This document shows positions 14,205 to 22,788 of a DNA stretch of 64,000 bases, one piece after another. Origin of the DNA: Dactylosporangium sp040605635 (GTDB lineage: Bacteria; Actinomycetota; Actinomycetes; Mycobacteriales; Micromonosporaceae); NCBI RefSeq assembly GCF_040605635.1, contig NZ_JBEXDG010000001.1, positions 434,001 to 498,000 on the forward strand. The letters run 5' to 3'. Under the pieces are notes generated by a model. It searched no databases and was not told the DNA's origin. It worked only from the letters and a program-made list of their open reading frames with translations. Numbering within the stretch: the stretch's first letter is position 1; the number at the start of each line of letters is the position of its first letter. Both the position numbers and the translations under genes were made by a program.

Positions 14205-17200
14205 ATGACTTCTGGCAACGAGCAGCGCCGCAAGCGGCGCTCCGACTCGTTCCGCCGGGACGAGGCGGACGAGGCCGACAACTGGTTGGCCGGGCTCCGC
14301 GGCAGCGGACCGGACCCGTTCAGCGCTCCGCCGCCGCCCGCGTATGACGAGCCGGCCTTCGACGACCTCCGCGGCGGTCGGGGCGGCCGTTCGCGTCCTG
14401 ACGACTCGCCGAGCGGGGTGTTCCGGGGTCCCCGGGACGACTCGCCCAGCGGGGTGTTCCGCGGACCGCGCGACGACTCCCCCAACGGGACGTTCCGCGG
14501 ACCGCGCGACGACTCCCCCAGCGGGACGTCCCGGGCGCCGCAGGAATCCCCGAGCGGCTCGTTCCGGGTGCCGCCGCCGCCGGGCGACGGGCAGGGTGGT
14601 CGCCGCCGGCCGCCGGGCGAGGACTCGCCGAGCGGGGTCTTCCGGGGCCCTCGGGACGACTCGCCCAGCGGGGCGTTCCGCGGACCGCGCGACGACTCCC
14701 CCAGTGGGTCCTTCCGGGCGCCTCGGGAGTCGCCGAGCGGCTCGTTCAGAGCTCCGCAGGAGTCCCCCAGCGGTTCCTTCAGGGCCCCCCAGGAATCCCC
14801 GAGCGGTTCCTTCAGGACGCCGCAGGACTCCCCGAGCGGCCCCTTCAGGACGCCCCAGGAGCCGCCGAGCGGTTCCTTCAGGACGCCGCAGGAGCCGCCG
14901 AGCGGGACGTTCCGGCCGTTGCGCGAGGGTGACGCCGGTGGCGCGTTCCGCCCTGTCCACGACGAGCCGCCCGCGGGTCCCCGGGCCGGTCGGGGTGACT
15001 CGCCGAGCGGGGTGTTCGGCCGTCCGGGCCCGCCGCCGCCGGCACGTGCCGCGATCGAGCCGCCACCGCCCGTCGAGACCACCGAGTCGCGCGGCGGGCG
15101 GCGCAGGGCGCGCACCGACGACGAGCCGACCGGTAGTGGCCGGCGCGCCACGGAAGGTCGCCCTTCGGAGTCGTACGGTCACGGACCCGCCCTCGAGCCC
15201 ATCATCAAACCCCTCGCGGACTACACGCCGCCCCGGGCCACGACCGAGCCGCCGCCGCTCGTGCCGATCTTCCCGACGATGCGCCCCGACAGCAGCCCGA
15301 CCAGCGGCGGCACGACCGGCCGCCGGGCCCGCCGCGCGGCGGAGGAGGAGGCCGAGAGCACGTCGACGGGCGCCCGCAGCCGGTTCGACGAGCCGGCCGG
15401 CGCTGCCCCACGGGACGACACCGGCACGGGACGTCGATCCCGAGGCGGTGGCGCCGACACCGCACCGGGCCGGCGGTCCCGCGCCGCCGAGGACCCGGCC
15501 GCGTTACGGCGCGACGACACCGGCACGTCCCGGCGGGGTCGCGGCGGCTTCGAGCCGGGCGGTCCTGAGACGGGCGTGGGACGGCAGCGCTCCGGCCCAG
15601 GGGTTGCCGGTGGTCCCGCCACGGGCTCCGGCTTCGGTCCTTCCGCCGGGTCGGGCTTCGACGCCCCGGCCGGCTCCGGTCCTGCCGGCGGGCGGGACTC
15701 CTCCGGCGGGCGGGACGCTTTCGGCGGTCCAGGCTCATCCGGCGGTCCAGGCTCATCCGGCGGTCCAGGCTCATCCGGCGGTCCGGGTTCGGGACGTCGC
15801 GGCGGCTTCTACACCGGCGCGCCCGACGACACCTCCAACCTCCGTCGCGACGACCCCACCGGCCCACGCCGCGACGACACTTCCGGCCTGCGCCGCGACG
15901 ACCTGGCCGGGCCGCGGCGGGACGACCCCGGCGCGCTGCGCCGTGGCGAGCTCGCCGGACGCCGGGACGAGCTCGCCGGGCGCCGGCGCGACGAGACCTC
16001 CGGGCTCCGCCGTGACGACACCACCGGACCGCGGCGGGACGAGACCGGCGCGCTTCGACGGGACGACCTGGCCGGGCCTCGGCGGGACGACACCGGGACC
16101 GGGCGGCGGGGGCGGGGCTTCGACGACGGACCGGCCCGGCGCGACGACACCGGGACGGCGCGGCGGCGCGGGTTCGAGCCCACCGGTCCCGGCTTCGACC
16201 GGGCCGGTGCGGGCTACGAGCCGGCGAGCGCCGCGTTCGAGGCGAGCGGCACCGCCACCCGGCGGCGACCCCCGGCGGACGAGGCACCGCATCAGCGGCG
16301 CCCGCTCGACGACGGGTTGCCGTTCGACGAGCCGTCGACCACCAGCGGCCGCCGTGGGCGGGGGCGGGGCGGCGACGAGTACACCACCGGCGGGACCCAG
16401 CGGTCGCTGCAGAAGCCACCGGGCAAGTCGCAGGGCAGCCGGCCGCCGGGACGCCCCGACAACCGGCGCCCCGACTCCCGCACCGCCGGCTCCGACGCGG
16501 GCCGGGTCGAGCACCGCCCGCACCGCTGGATCGCCGCGCTCAGCGTCATCGGCGTGATCGTCCTGCTCGCCGCATGCGGCCTGGGCTCCTGGTTCATCTT
16601 CAAGGACGAGAAGAACGGGCCCGAGTCGGCCCGCTCCAGCACCCCTGCCGGCCCGAAGAAGCGCGACATCAGCAGCCGCCAGGTGGACCCCAACCCGCTC
16701 ACCGAGGCCGAGGTCTTCCCGCAGAACAGCATCGTCGCGGCCCCGGACGAGCCGCCGTACCTGATCCTCAAGACGCAGGCGTCGCCCGACTGCAAGACCG
16801 CGGCCACCGACGATCTGGCCACGCTGCTGGCCGGCGCCGGCTGCTCCGAGGTCGTGCGGGCGACGATGAAGAACCCCAGCGAGGAATACCTGATCACCGC
16901 CGGGATCTTCAACCTCGACACCGAGAAGGCCGCCGCGACCGCGTTCGACGGCGTCAAGCCCATCGTCGACGGACAGAAGGGCCGCTTCGCCGGGATGAGC
17001 GTCGGCGCGGGCACCGGCACCGACGCGATCGTCCGCGCACCCACCCAGCTCGGCTGGAACTACCGCGGCCACTTCATCGCGTTCGTCGTGATCGCCAGGG
17101 TCGACGGGAAGGACTTCGCGCCCGACGACCCATACCCGAACCAGATCACGTACGACATCGTCGAGACCTACCTGGAGAACGGCATCATCGGCGACCGCGC

Positions 17201-17261
17201 GATCATCCAGCCGGACGCCACCCCTGCCGCGTCCCTGCCCGGCTCAGCACCTGCCAGCTAG
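14205..17261 (+). CDS. Large repeat-rich single-pass membrane protein
   Basis: 1018 residues. Residues about 1-774 are low complexity and presumably cytoplasmic: a block of about 15 degenerate repeats [DE]SPSGxFRxP[RQ] (roughly 66-245), a Pro/Arg/Gly region with GGPGSS triplets, then about a dozen RRDDxxGxR units (roughly 546-655). One hydrophobic helix follows at about 775-799 (WIAALSVIGVIVLLAACGLG), then a non-repetitive C-terminal domain of about 220 residues with two nearby cysteines (SPDCKTA, GAGCSEV), presumably extracytoplasmic. I do not recognise the family. ATG 14205 follows TACCCT by 7 bases, suggesting leaderless expression. The topology suggests a membrane sensor or scaffold with a phosphorylatable tail, an inference only. 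Confidence 0.85.
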   Translation: MTSGNEQRRKRRSDSFRRDEADEADNWLAGLRGSGPDPFSAPPPPAYDEPAFDDLRGGRGGRSRPDDSPSGVFRGPRDDSPSGVFRGPRDDSPNGTFRGPRDDSPSGTSRAPQESPSGSFRVPPPPGDGQGGRRRPPGEDSPSGVFRGPRDDSPSGAFRGPRDDSPSGSFRAPRESPSGSFRAPQESPSGSFRAPQESPSGSFRTPQDSPSGPFRTPQEPPSGSFRTPQEPPSGTFRPLREGDAGGAFRPVHDEPPAGPRAGRGDSPSGVFGRPGPPPPARAAIEPPPPVETTESRGGRRRARTDDEPTGSGRRATEGRPSESYGHGPALEPIIKPLADYTPPRATTEPPPLVPIFPTMRPDSSPTSGGTTGRRARRAAEEEAESTSTGARSRFDEPAGAAPRDDTGTGRRSRGGGADTAPGRRSRAAEDPAALRRDDTGTSRRGRGGFEPGGPETGVGRQRSGPGVAGGPATGSGFGPSAGSGFDAPAGSGPAGGRDSSGGRDAFGGPGSSGGPGSSGGPGSSGGPGSGRRGGFYTGAPDDTSNLRRDDPTGPRRDDTSGLRRDDLAGPRRDDPGALRRGELAGRRDELAGRRRDETSGLRRDDTTGPRRDETGALRRDDLAGPRRDDTGTGRRGRGFDDGPARRDDTGTARRRGFEPTGPGFDRAGAGYEPASAAFEASGTATRRRPPADEAPHQRRPLDDGLPFDEPSTTSGRRGRGRGGDEYTTGGTQRSLQKPPGKSQGSRPPGRPDNRRPDSRTAGSDAGRVEHRPHRWIAALSVIGVIVLLAACGLGSWFIFKDEKNGPESARSSTPAGPKKRDISSRQVDPNPLTEAEVFPQNSIVAAPDEPPYLILKTQASPDCKTAATDDLATLLAGAGCSEVVRATMKNPSEEYLITAGIFNLDTEKAAATAFDGVKPIVDGQKGRFAGMSVGAGTGTDAIVRAPTQLGWNYRGHFIAFVVIARVDGKDFAPDDPYPNQITYDIVETYLENGIIGDRAIIQPDATPAASLPGSAPAS
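15723..15776 (+). repeat. 18-bp perfect tandem repeat, 3 copies, inside the repeat-rich gene
   Basis: ggcggtccaggctcatcc at 15723, 15741 and 15759, encoding GGPGSS each time. The copies are identical at the DNA level, so the expansion looks recent. Confidence 0.9.
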
Positions 17262-17305
17262 GGCGAAGGCAGGCAGGACGGCGCAGCCGGGACGGGCAGG
17301 ACCGC

Positions 17306-17344
17306 GCGGGTCGGCATCGCGGGTCGGCATCGCGGGTCGGCATC
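17306..17344. repeat. 13-bp perfect tandem repeat, 3 copies
   Basis: gcgggtcggcatc at 17306, 17319 and 17332 in the 135-base gap between the convergent repeat-rich membrane protein and truA genes. No function is evident. Confidence 0.85.
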
Positions 17345-17396
17345 GCGGCGGACTTCGGGACCGGGTTTCGGGCGGAAGGCGTCGACCAGCCGCAGA

Positions 17397-18206
17397 TCAG
17401 TCGGCGTCGCGGCGGCGGCGGGTCAGTTCGGAGCGGCGGCGCAACTCTGCCGGGTCGTCCGGGTACCTGACCTCGACGAGCGCGAGCCCGTACGCCGGCG
17501 CGACCGTCACCTCGTCCGCGCGCACCTTGCGGCTGAGCAGCCCGGCGGGCCACGACGGCTCGCGGCGGCCGTCGCCGACGAAGAGCTGCGCGCCCACCAG
17601 GCTGCGGACCATCTGCTGGCAGAAGGCGTCGGCCTGGACGGTCGCGACCAGGATGCCGTCGGGGTCGCGGCGCCAGTCGAGGCGGTTCACGTCCCGGATC
17701 GTGGTGGCGTGTTCCTTGCGGCGGCAGAAGGCGGCGTAGTCGTGCTCCCCGACGAGGCCCGCGGCGGCGGCGTTCAGCGCGTCGAGGTCGAGCGGACGGG
17801 GCCAGGCCACCGTGTCGTGACGGCGCAGTGGTGCGGCGCCCGCCACGGCGTCGGTGACGCGGTACTCGTACCGGCGGGACAACGCGGAGAAGCGGGCGTC
17901 GAACTCCGGCGGCACCTCGGCGGCCGCGTTGACCCGCACGTCGGGCGGGAGCAGGCCGGCCAGCTTGCGCAGCAGCGCCGGCGCGAGGGCCTCCCAGCGG
18001 TCGGCGGGGACGTCGACGTGGCAGACCTGCCCGGTGGCGTGGACGCCGGCGTCGGTGCGGCCCGCGACGGTCAGACCCTCGACGGTGCCGAACAGGCGCA
18101 GCAGGACCGTGGTCAGCTCCCCGGCGACGGTGCGGCGGGCCGGCTGGACCGCCCAGCCGGAGAAGCCGGTCCCGTCGTACGCCACGTCGAGGCGGACACG
18201 GATCAA
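17397..18206 (-). CDS. truA: tRNA pseudouridine(38-40) synthase
   Basis: Isomerises uridines 38-40 in the tRNA anticodon arm. TruA motifs: LDVAYDGTGFSGWAVQP at the N-terminus, the catalytic Asp in AGRTDAGVHATGQ, RYEYRV, and the C-terminal FCQQMVRSLVG. The TTG at 18206 is preferred because GGAGG lies 5 bases upstream; GTG 18209 is the other option. It follows rplQ across a strong hairpin, as in many actinobacteria. Confidence 0.95.
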   Translation of the reverse strand: MIRVRLDVAYDGTGFSGWAVQPARRTVAGELTTVLLRLFGTVEGLTVAGRTDAGVHATGQVCHVDVPADRWEALAPALLRKLAGLLPPDVRVNAAAEVPPEFDARFSALSRRYEYRVTDAVAGAAPLRRHDTVAWPRPLDLDALNAAAAGLVGEHDYAAFCRRKEHATTIRDVNRLDWRRDPDGILVATVQADAFCQQMVRSLVGAQLFVGDGRREPSWPAGLLSRKVRADEVTVAPAYGLALVEVRYPDDPAELRRRSELTRRRRDAD

Positions 18207-18227
18207 CACACCCTCCAGAAAGAAGCC

Positions 18228-18258
18228 GGCCCGGCACCCCGTCGCGGGGTGCCGGGCC
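18228..18258 (-). terminator. Terminator after rplQ
   Basis: A perfect 13-bp GC stem (ggcccggcacccc / ggggtgccgggcc) with a 5-base loop, followed in the RNA by GGCUUCUUUCU. It ends the rpsM-to-rplQ transcript; truA starts just beyond and may rely on readthrough. Confidence 0.75.
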
Positions 18259-18288
18259 GTCGATTGCAGGCCGACCTCAAGCCGATGG

Positions 18289-18837
18289 TCAGGCCTTCTT
18301 CTGCTCGTCCTCGTCCGCGGCGGCCTCGTCGGCCGACTCCGACGCGGCCTCGTCCGAGGCGGACGCCGACGCGGCGGCGGGGGCCTCGTCAGCGTCGTCG
18401 CCGGCGAGGACCGCGATCGAGTCGGCCTTGGCGGCCTTGCGAGCGGCTGCCTTGCGCGGCGCCGGCGCGGCGGCGACCTCGAGCTCCTCGACCAGCTCGA
18501 TGATCGCCATCGGAGCGGCGTCACCCTTGCGCGGGCCGGTCTTCACGATGCGGGTGTAACCACCCGGGCGGGTGGCGAACCGCGGCGCGATCTGGTCGAA
18601 CAGCTGGAACACCACGTCCTTGTCGCGCACCACGGCGAGCGCTTGACGGCGCGCGTGCAGATCGCCGCGCTTGGCCTTGGTGATGAGCTGCTCGGCGAGC
18701 GGGCGCAGCCGCTTGGCCTTCGTCTCGGTGGTCTGGATGCGACCGTGCTTGAACAGCGACGTGGCGAGGTTCGCCAGCATCAGCTTTTCATGCGCGGGGC
18801 TGCCGCCGAGGCGGGGACCCTTGGTGGGCGTGGGCAT
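18289..18837 (-). CDS. rplQ: 50S ribosomal protein L17
   Basis: Large-subunit protein near the exit tunnel. The L17 core (MPTPTKGPRLGGSPAHEK, RLRPLAEQLITKAKRGDLHA, GGYTRIVKTGPRKGDAAPMA) fills about 120 residues. It is followed by an Ala/Asp/Glu-rich tail of about 60 residues, longer than usual and probably disordered. It lies 29 bases after rpoA. Confidence 0.97.
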   Translation of the reverse strand: MPTPTKGPRLGGSPAHEKLMLANLATSLFKHGRIQTTETKAKRLRPLAEQLITKAKRGDLHARRQALAVVRDKDVVFQLFDQIAPRFATRPGGYTRIVKTGPRKGDAAPMAIIELVEELEVAAAPAPRKAAARKAAKADSIAVLAGDDADEAPAAASASASDEAASESADEAAADEDEQKKA

Positions 18838-18866
18838 TGGGGCTCCTCAAATCGGACAGCAGCCGG

Positions 18867-19892
18867 TTAGAGCTGCTCGGTCTCGCGGTAGTCGTCGGTG
18901 TCGTCGTAGGAAACATCGGCGAACGAGTCCACGACGTGTGCCGGGTCGAACGTCGGGGCGGAGTCCTTGAGACCCAGACCCATCCCGGCGAGCTTCATCT
19001 TGACCTCGTCGATCGACTTCTGACCGAAATTCCTTATATCGAGGAGGTCTGCTTCCGTGCGGCTGATCAGCTCCCCGACGGAGTTGATGCCCTCGCGCTT
19101 GAGGCAGTTGTACGAGCGGACGGTGAGGTCGAGCTCCTCGATCGGCAGCGCCAGGTCGGCAGCGAGCTGCGCGTCCTGCGGCGACGGGCCGATGTCGATG
19201 CCTTCGGCGTCCGCGTCGAGCTCACGGGCCAGGCCGAAGAGTTCGACGAGGGTCGAGCCGGCCGAGGCCAGCGCGGTGCGGGGGGTCAGCGACGCCTTGG
19301 TCTCGACGTCGATGATGAGCCGGTCGAAGTCGGTGCGCTGCTCGACACGGGTGGCTTCGACGCGGTAAGTGACCTTCAGAACCGGCGAGTAGATCGAGTC
19401 GATCGGAATCCGCCCGATCTCCTGGCCCTGCTGCTTGTTCTGGTTGGCGGTCACGTAGCCGCGCCCGCGCTCGACGGTCAGCTCCATGTCGAGGCGGCCC
19501 TTGCCGTTGAGCGTGGCCAGCTTCAGGTCGGGGTTGTGCACGGAGACGCCGGCCGGGGGCTGGATGTCGCCCGCCGTGACGTCACCGGGGCCCTGCTTGC
19601 GCAGGTACATCGAGACCGGCTCGTCGTGCTCGGAGCTGACGCACAGCTCCTTGACGTTCATGACGAGCTCGACCACGTCCTCCTTGACACCGGGGATGGT
19701 GGTGAACTCGTGCAGGACACCGTCGATCTTGATGCTGGTCACCGCCGCGCCCGGGATCGAGCTGAGCAGGGTGCGACGCAGCGAGTTGCCGAGGGTGTAG
19801 CCGAAGCCGGGCTCGAGCGGCTCGATGGTGAACTTGGACCGGGTCTCGCTGATGGACTCTTCGGCGAGGCTCGGACGCTGGGAGATGAGCAC
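18867..19892 (-). CDS. rpoA: DNA-directed RNA polymerase subunit alpha
   Basis: 341 residues. The alpha-NTD (assembly; TLGNSLRRTLLSSIPGAAV) and alpha-CTD (helix-hairpin-helix contacts to DNA and activators; ELDLTVRSYNCLKREGINS and RNFGQKSIDEVKMKL) are both intact. GTG 19892 is chosen: it gives VLISQRPSLAEE, the actinobacterial N-terminus, with GGAGG 9 bases upstream; earlier codons are not conserved. It is part of the infA-rpmJ-rpsM-rpsK-rpsD-rpoA-rplQ operon. Confidence 0.97.
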   Translation of the reverse strand: MLISQRPSLAEESISETRSKFTIEPLEPGFGYTLGNSLRRTLLSSIPGAAVTSIKIDGVLHEFTTIPGVKEDVVELVMNVKELCVSSEHDEPVSMYLRKQGPGDVTAGDIQPPAGVSVHNPDLKLATLNGKGRLDMELTVERGRGYVTANQNKQQGQEIGRIPIDSIYSPVLKVTYRVEATRVEQRTDFDRLIIDVETKASLTPRTALASAGSTLVELFGLARELDADAEGIDIGPSPQDAQLAADLALPIEELDLTVRSYNCLKREGINSVGELISRTEADLLDIRNFGQKSIDEVKMKLAGMGLGLKDSAPTFDPAHVVDSFADVSYDDTDDYRETEQL

Positions 19893-19945
19893 TTTGCGGT
19901 TCCTCCAGTTCGTTGCGCGCCCACTATTTGACGCGCTCCGAGAAG

Positions 19946-19991
19946 CGCACACCGTTCGGTGCGCCCAAGAAGACGGGGCGCGAACGCCCCG
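19946..19991 (-). other. Two consecutive hairpins in the rpsD-rpoA gap
   Basis: A 7-bp stem (cggggcg / cgccccg, 19974-19991) and a second imperfect stem (gcgcacc / ggtgtgcgc on the minus strand, about 19946-19965) lie in the 115-base gap. They may act as an RNA-processing or partial attenuation site that sets rpoA levels relative to S4. Confidence 0.4.
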
Positions 19992-20007
19992 CCTCCGTAA
20001 AGCCGTG

Positions 20008-20634
20008 CTACTTGCTGTAGAGCTCGACGATCAGCTGCTCCTGGACCTGGGTGTCGATGACCTGCCGCGCGGGCAGGCTGTGCACCAGGACCTTGAGCTC
20101 GCTGGGGATGAACTCCAGCCACGCCGGGACGGTCTTGCTGCCCGCGAGGCCCTGAGCGATCTGGAACGGGGTCAGCTCCCGCGACTTCGGCCGCACCTGC
20201 ACGATGTCGTGCTCACGCAGCCGGTACGACGCGATGTCGACCTTCTTGCCGTTGACCTGGATGTGACCGTGGTTCACCAGCTGGCGAGCCGCGTCACGCG
20301 AGGTGGCGAGGCCGGCGCGGTAGACCACGTTGTCGAGACGCGACTCAAGGATCTTGAGCAGCTCCTCACCGGTCTTGCCCGGCTTGGACACGGCCTCGTC
20401 GAAGTAGCCGGCGAACTGACGCTCGAGGACGCCGTAGATGCGGCGGGCCTTCTGCTTCTCGCGCAGCTGCAGCAGGTACTCGGTCTCCTTCGGCCGACCG
20501 CGGCCGTGCTGGCCGGGCGGGAAGGGACGCGACTCGAACGGGCATTTCGGCCCGTCGCACTTGCTGCCCTTGAGGAACAGCTTCATCTTCTCGCGCCGGC
20601 AGCGACGGCAGTCGGCACCTGTGTAACGAGCCAT
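20008..20634 (-). CDS. rpsD: 30S ribosomal protein S4 (zinc-ligand form)
   Basis: Primary 16S rRNA binder. 208 residues with the S4 RNA-binding fold (LDNVVYRAGLATSRDAARQL, NGKKVDIASYRLREHDIV). The N-terminus has four Cys (C9, C12, C26, C31 in MARYTGADCRRCRRE...KCDGPKC), the zinc-binding C+ form. It follows rpsK by 15 bases. Confidence 0.98.
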   Translation of the reverse strand: MARYTGADCRRCRREKMKLFLKGSKCDGPKCPFESRPFPPGQHGRGRPKETEYLLQLREKQKARRIYGVLERQFAGYFDEAVSKPGKTGEELLKILESRLDNVVYRAGLATSRDAARQLVNHGHIQVNGKKVDIASYRLREHDIVQVRPKSRELTPFQIAQGLAGSKTVPAWLEFIPSELKVLVHSLPARQVIDTQVQEQLIVELYSK

Positions 20635-20649
20635 CTTCTATCTCTTCCC

Positions 20650-21060
20650 TTAGACCCGGCGGCGCTTCGGCGGACGGCAACCGTTGTGCGGCTGCGGCGT
20701 GACGTCAGAGATCTGCCCGACCTCGAGGCCGACGGCCTGCAGGGAGCGGATCGCGGTCTCACGGCCGGAGCCGGGACCCTTGACGAACACGTCGACCTTG
20801 CGCATGCCGTGCTCCATCGCGCGGCGAGCGGCGGCCTCGGCGGCCAGCTGCGCGGCGAACGGCGTCGACTTGCGCGAGCCCTTGAAGCCCACCTGGCCGG
20901 CCGAGGCCCACGAGATGACAGCACCGGTCGGGTCGGTGATCGACACGATGGTGTTGTTGAAGGTGCTCTTGATGTGCGCCTGCCCGTGGGCGACGTTCTT
21001 GCGTTCCTTGCGCCGGACCTTCTTGACAGCGGTCCCTCCGGCGCGAGCCTTCGGCGGCAT
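20650..21060 (-). CDS. rpsK: 30S ribosomal protein S11
   Basis: Platform protein. 136 residues with HIKSTFNNTIVSITDPTGAV, GMRKVDVFVKGPGSGRE and the terminal PQPHNGCRPPKRRRV, all diagnostic. Intact. Confidence 0.98.
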   Translation of the reverse strand: MPPKARAGGTAVKKVRRKERKNVAHGQAHIKSTFNNTIVSITDPTGAVISWASAGQVGFKGSRKSTPFAAQLAAEAAARRAMEHGMRKVDVFVKGPGSGRETAIRSLQAVGLEVGQISDVTPQPHNGCRPPKRRRV

Positions 21061-21105
21061 TCTCTATGCGCTCCTAGATTGGTTTCTCTACCCGACCGAC
21101 TACTA

Positions 21106-21486
21106 CTACTTCTTGCCCGGCTTCTTCTTGCCGGCGACCGTGCGCTTCGGACCCTTGCGGGTGCGGGCGTTGGTCCGGGTGCGCTGACCGCGCACGGGCA
21201 GGCCCTTGCGGTGCCGGATGCCCTGGTAGCAGCCGATCTCAACCTTGCGGCGGATGTCCGCCTGGACCTCGCGGCGCAGGTCCCCTTCGACCTTGAAATT
21301 GGCCTCGATGTAGTCGCGCAGCTGCACGATCTCTTCATCGGTCAGGTCACGAGCGCGCTTGTTGCCATCGATCCCGGTGGCGGACAGCAGCTCGGTGGAT
21401 CGGGTGCGACCGATCCCGAAGATGTAGGTGAGTGCGATCTCGGTGCGCTTCTCGCGCGGGAGATCGACACCAACGAGACGTGCCAT
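21106..21486 (-). CDS. rpsM: 30S ribosomal protein S13
   Basis: Head protein contacting P-site tRNA and the B1 bridge. 126 residues starting MARLVGVDLPREKR, with TYIFGIGRTRS, GCYQGIRHRKGLPVRGQRTR and TNARTRKGP. ATG 21486 is fixed by the conserved N-terminus. A Lys-rich tail ends the protein. Confidence 0.98.
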   Translation of the reverse strand: MARLVGVDLPREKRTEIALTYIFGIGRTRSTELLSATGIDGNKRARDLTDEEIVQLRDYIEANFKVEGDLRREVQADIRRKVEIGCYQGIRHRKGLPVRGQRTRTNARTRKGPKRTVAGKKKPGKK

Positions 21487-21664
21487 AGGTGGGCGTGCTC
21501 CTTGCGTGTGCGGAGGTCTGAGCCCGCTCCACTCCCGTCTGCCCACAGACGGGCCCCGGCCTCCGACCGGGGGTGCAGCCCACGCGCTCCGCACGCATCA
21601 CGCGCGGTGGCCCGGGGCTGGAACGGGCTAAAACTGGTGGTGCTGGTGGATCTGCCGCCTGGGC

Positions 21665-21781
21665 TCAGCCCTGGCGCTGCTTGTGGCGCGGGTCAGTGCT
21701 GCAGATGACCATGACCCGGCCGTGCCGCCGGATGATCCGGCAGTTGTTGCAGATCCGCTTGACGCTCGGCTTGACCTTCAC
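21665..21781 (-). CDS. rpmJ: 50S ribosomal protein L36
   Basis: A 38-residue protein, GTG start, reading MKVKPSVKRICNNC then HGRVMVIC and ending RHKQRQG. It retains the CxxC...C...H zinc ribbon (C11, C14, C27, H33). It has one more residue than the usual 37 because of an insertion before PRHKQRQG. It sits in the infA-rpsM gap. Confidence 0.95.
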   Translation of the reverse strand: MKVKPSVKRICNNCRIIRRHGRVMVICSTDPRHKQRQG

Positions 21782-21856
21782 GGTGTGCCTAACTCTCGCT
21801 GCGCACCCCTACATGGGAGCGACAGTCCCGACCGTTTCCTGGGAACCGACACCGAT

Positions 21857-22078
21857 TTACTTGTAGCGGTAGACGATGCGCCCGCGAGTCAGGTCATAAG
21901 GCGACAGCTCGACGACCACTCGGTCCTCGGGCAGGATGCGGATGTAGTGCTGCCGCATCTTCCCGCTGATGTGCGCCAAGACCTTGTGGCCATTGGCGAG
22001 CTCCACCCGGAACATAGCGTTCGGGAGTGGCTCGATCACTCGGCCCTCGATCTCGATGGCCCCGTCTTTCTTCGGCAT
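21857..22078 (-). CDS. infA: Translation initiation factor IF-1
   Basis: A 73-residue OB-fold protein that blocks the A site during initiation. MPKKDGAIEIEGRVIEPLPN, ANGHKVLAHISGKMRQHYIR and LTRGRIVYRYK are canonical. ATG 22078 has GGAGG immediately upstream. It is the first gene of the transcript from the promoter at 22225-22254. Confidence 0.98.
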   Translation of the reverse strand: MPKKDGAIEIEGRVIEPLPNAMFRVELANGHKVLAHISGKMRQHYIRILPEDRVVVELSPYDLTRGRIVYRYK

Positions 22079-22130
22079 GTCCTCCGCTACCTGACGATCG
22101 GGTTGGGTGTGACGCATGCATCCTTTTCAC

Positions 22131-22148
22131 GGACCCCACGGGGGGTCC
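22131..22148 (-). other. Leader hairpin upstream of infA
   Basis: A perfect 7-bp stem (ggacccc / ggggtcc) with a 4-base loop in the infA 5'-UTR, about 53 bases before the ATG. There is no U-run, so terminator function is not supported. Confidence 0.35.
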
Positions 22149-22224
22149 GCGCCAGCCGCGGCTCAGGCCTGCCACTAGAAGCGCGTGGGGGCATGCCTGA
22201 GTGGACGCTTTGCGCCAATGGACA

Positions 22225-22254
22225 AGTCTACGCGCGGTGAGCGCGATGCAGCAA
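22225..22254 (-). promoter_or_regulatory. Promoter of the infA-rpoA-rplQ operon
   Basis: Minus-strand TTGCTG, 18-base spacer, TAGACT, about 147 bases upstream of infA. Its spacing and hexamers fit the housekeeping sigma factor. Confidence 0.65.
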
Positions 22255-22263
22255 ATCGGGGTC

Positions 22264-22788
22264 TCAACGCTCGCGGCGCTGCCGCCTGCGCTCGCGCTTG
22301 AGCTCCCGGGCGGCGTCCGGGCCGCCGGCCAGATAGGTGCTGACCGAGGTCGCGAGGAGCACCGCGCCGAGCGGACCGGCGACCCACATCGGCCAGAAAT
22401 AGACGGCCTCGTTGTTGGAGATGCTGACCAGCGCCCAGATCACCACGTTGACGGTGACCGCGATCAGCCAGCCGCTCCAGATGCCGAGCAGCCAGTGCGG
22501 CTGCCGGCCGAACTGGCCCTTCGCACCGACCGGCGCCGGGCTCGTCGGGCCGGCCGCATAGCCGCTCGCCGGGGCCACCGCGGAGGCGTCGACCGGGCGG
22601 AAGCCGGGCAGGTCGCTGAGGATCACGTCGAGGTCGCCGTAGGTCCTGGCGGCGTAGGTCTCCTTGAGCCGGTCGTCATACTCACCGAGCGACAACCGTC
22701 CCTCGTCGACCGCGGCCTTGAGCCGCTCGGCCACGAACTGCCGGTCGACGTCGGCTGCGCGCAGGTTCTCCCGCCGGTCCACCGCCAT
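22264..22788 (-). CDS. DUF1707 domain membrane protein
   Basis: 174 residues. The N-terminal DUF1707 (SHOCT-like) segment of about 55 residues contains LRAADVDRQFVAERLKAAV, EGRLSLGEYDDRL and ARTYGDLDVILSDLPG. A Pro/Ala linker and two hydrophobic helices follow (WLLGIWSGWLIAVTVNVV and the VAGPLGAVLLATS region), then a short Arg-rich tail. Function is unknown. ATG 22788 has GGAGG 5 bases upstream. It lies between map and infA on the same strand. Confidence 0.87.
   Translation of the reverse strand: MAVDRRENLRAADVDRQFVAERLKAAVDEGRLSLGEYDDRLKETYAARTYGDLDVILSDLPGFRPVDASAVAPASGYAAGPTSPAPVGAKGQFGRQPHWLLGIWSGWLIAVTVNVVIWALVSISNNEAVYFWPMWVAGPLGAVLLATSVSTYLAGGPDAARELKRERRRQRRER

Noticed and set aside
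11833..14208. Plus-strand frame of 791 codons opposite the ABC-F gene
   Set aside because: No ribosome-binding site or domains; it is the complement of a clear ABC-F ATPase and methyltransferase.
17306..17344. CRISPR-like array
   Set aside because: Three 13-bp tandem copies with no spacers and no cas genes in the window.
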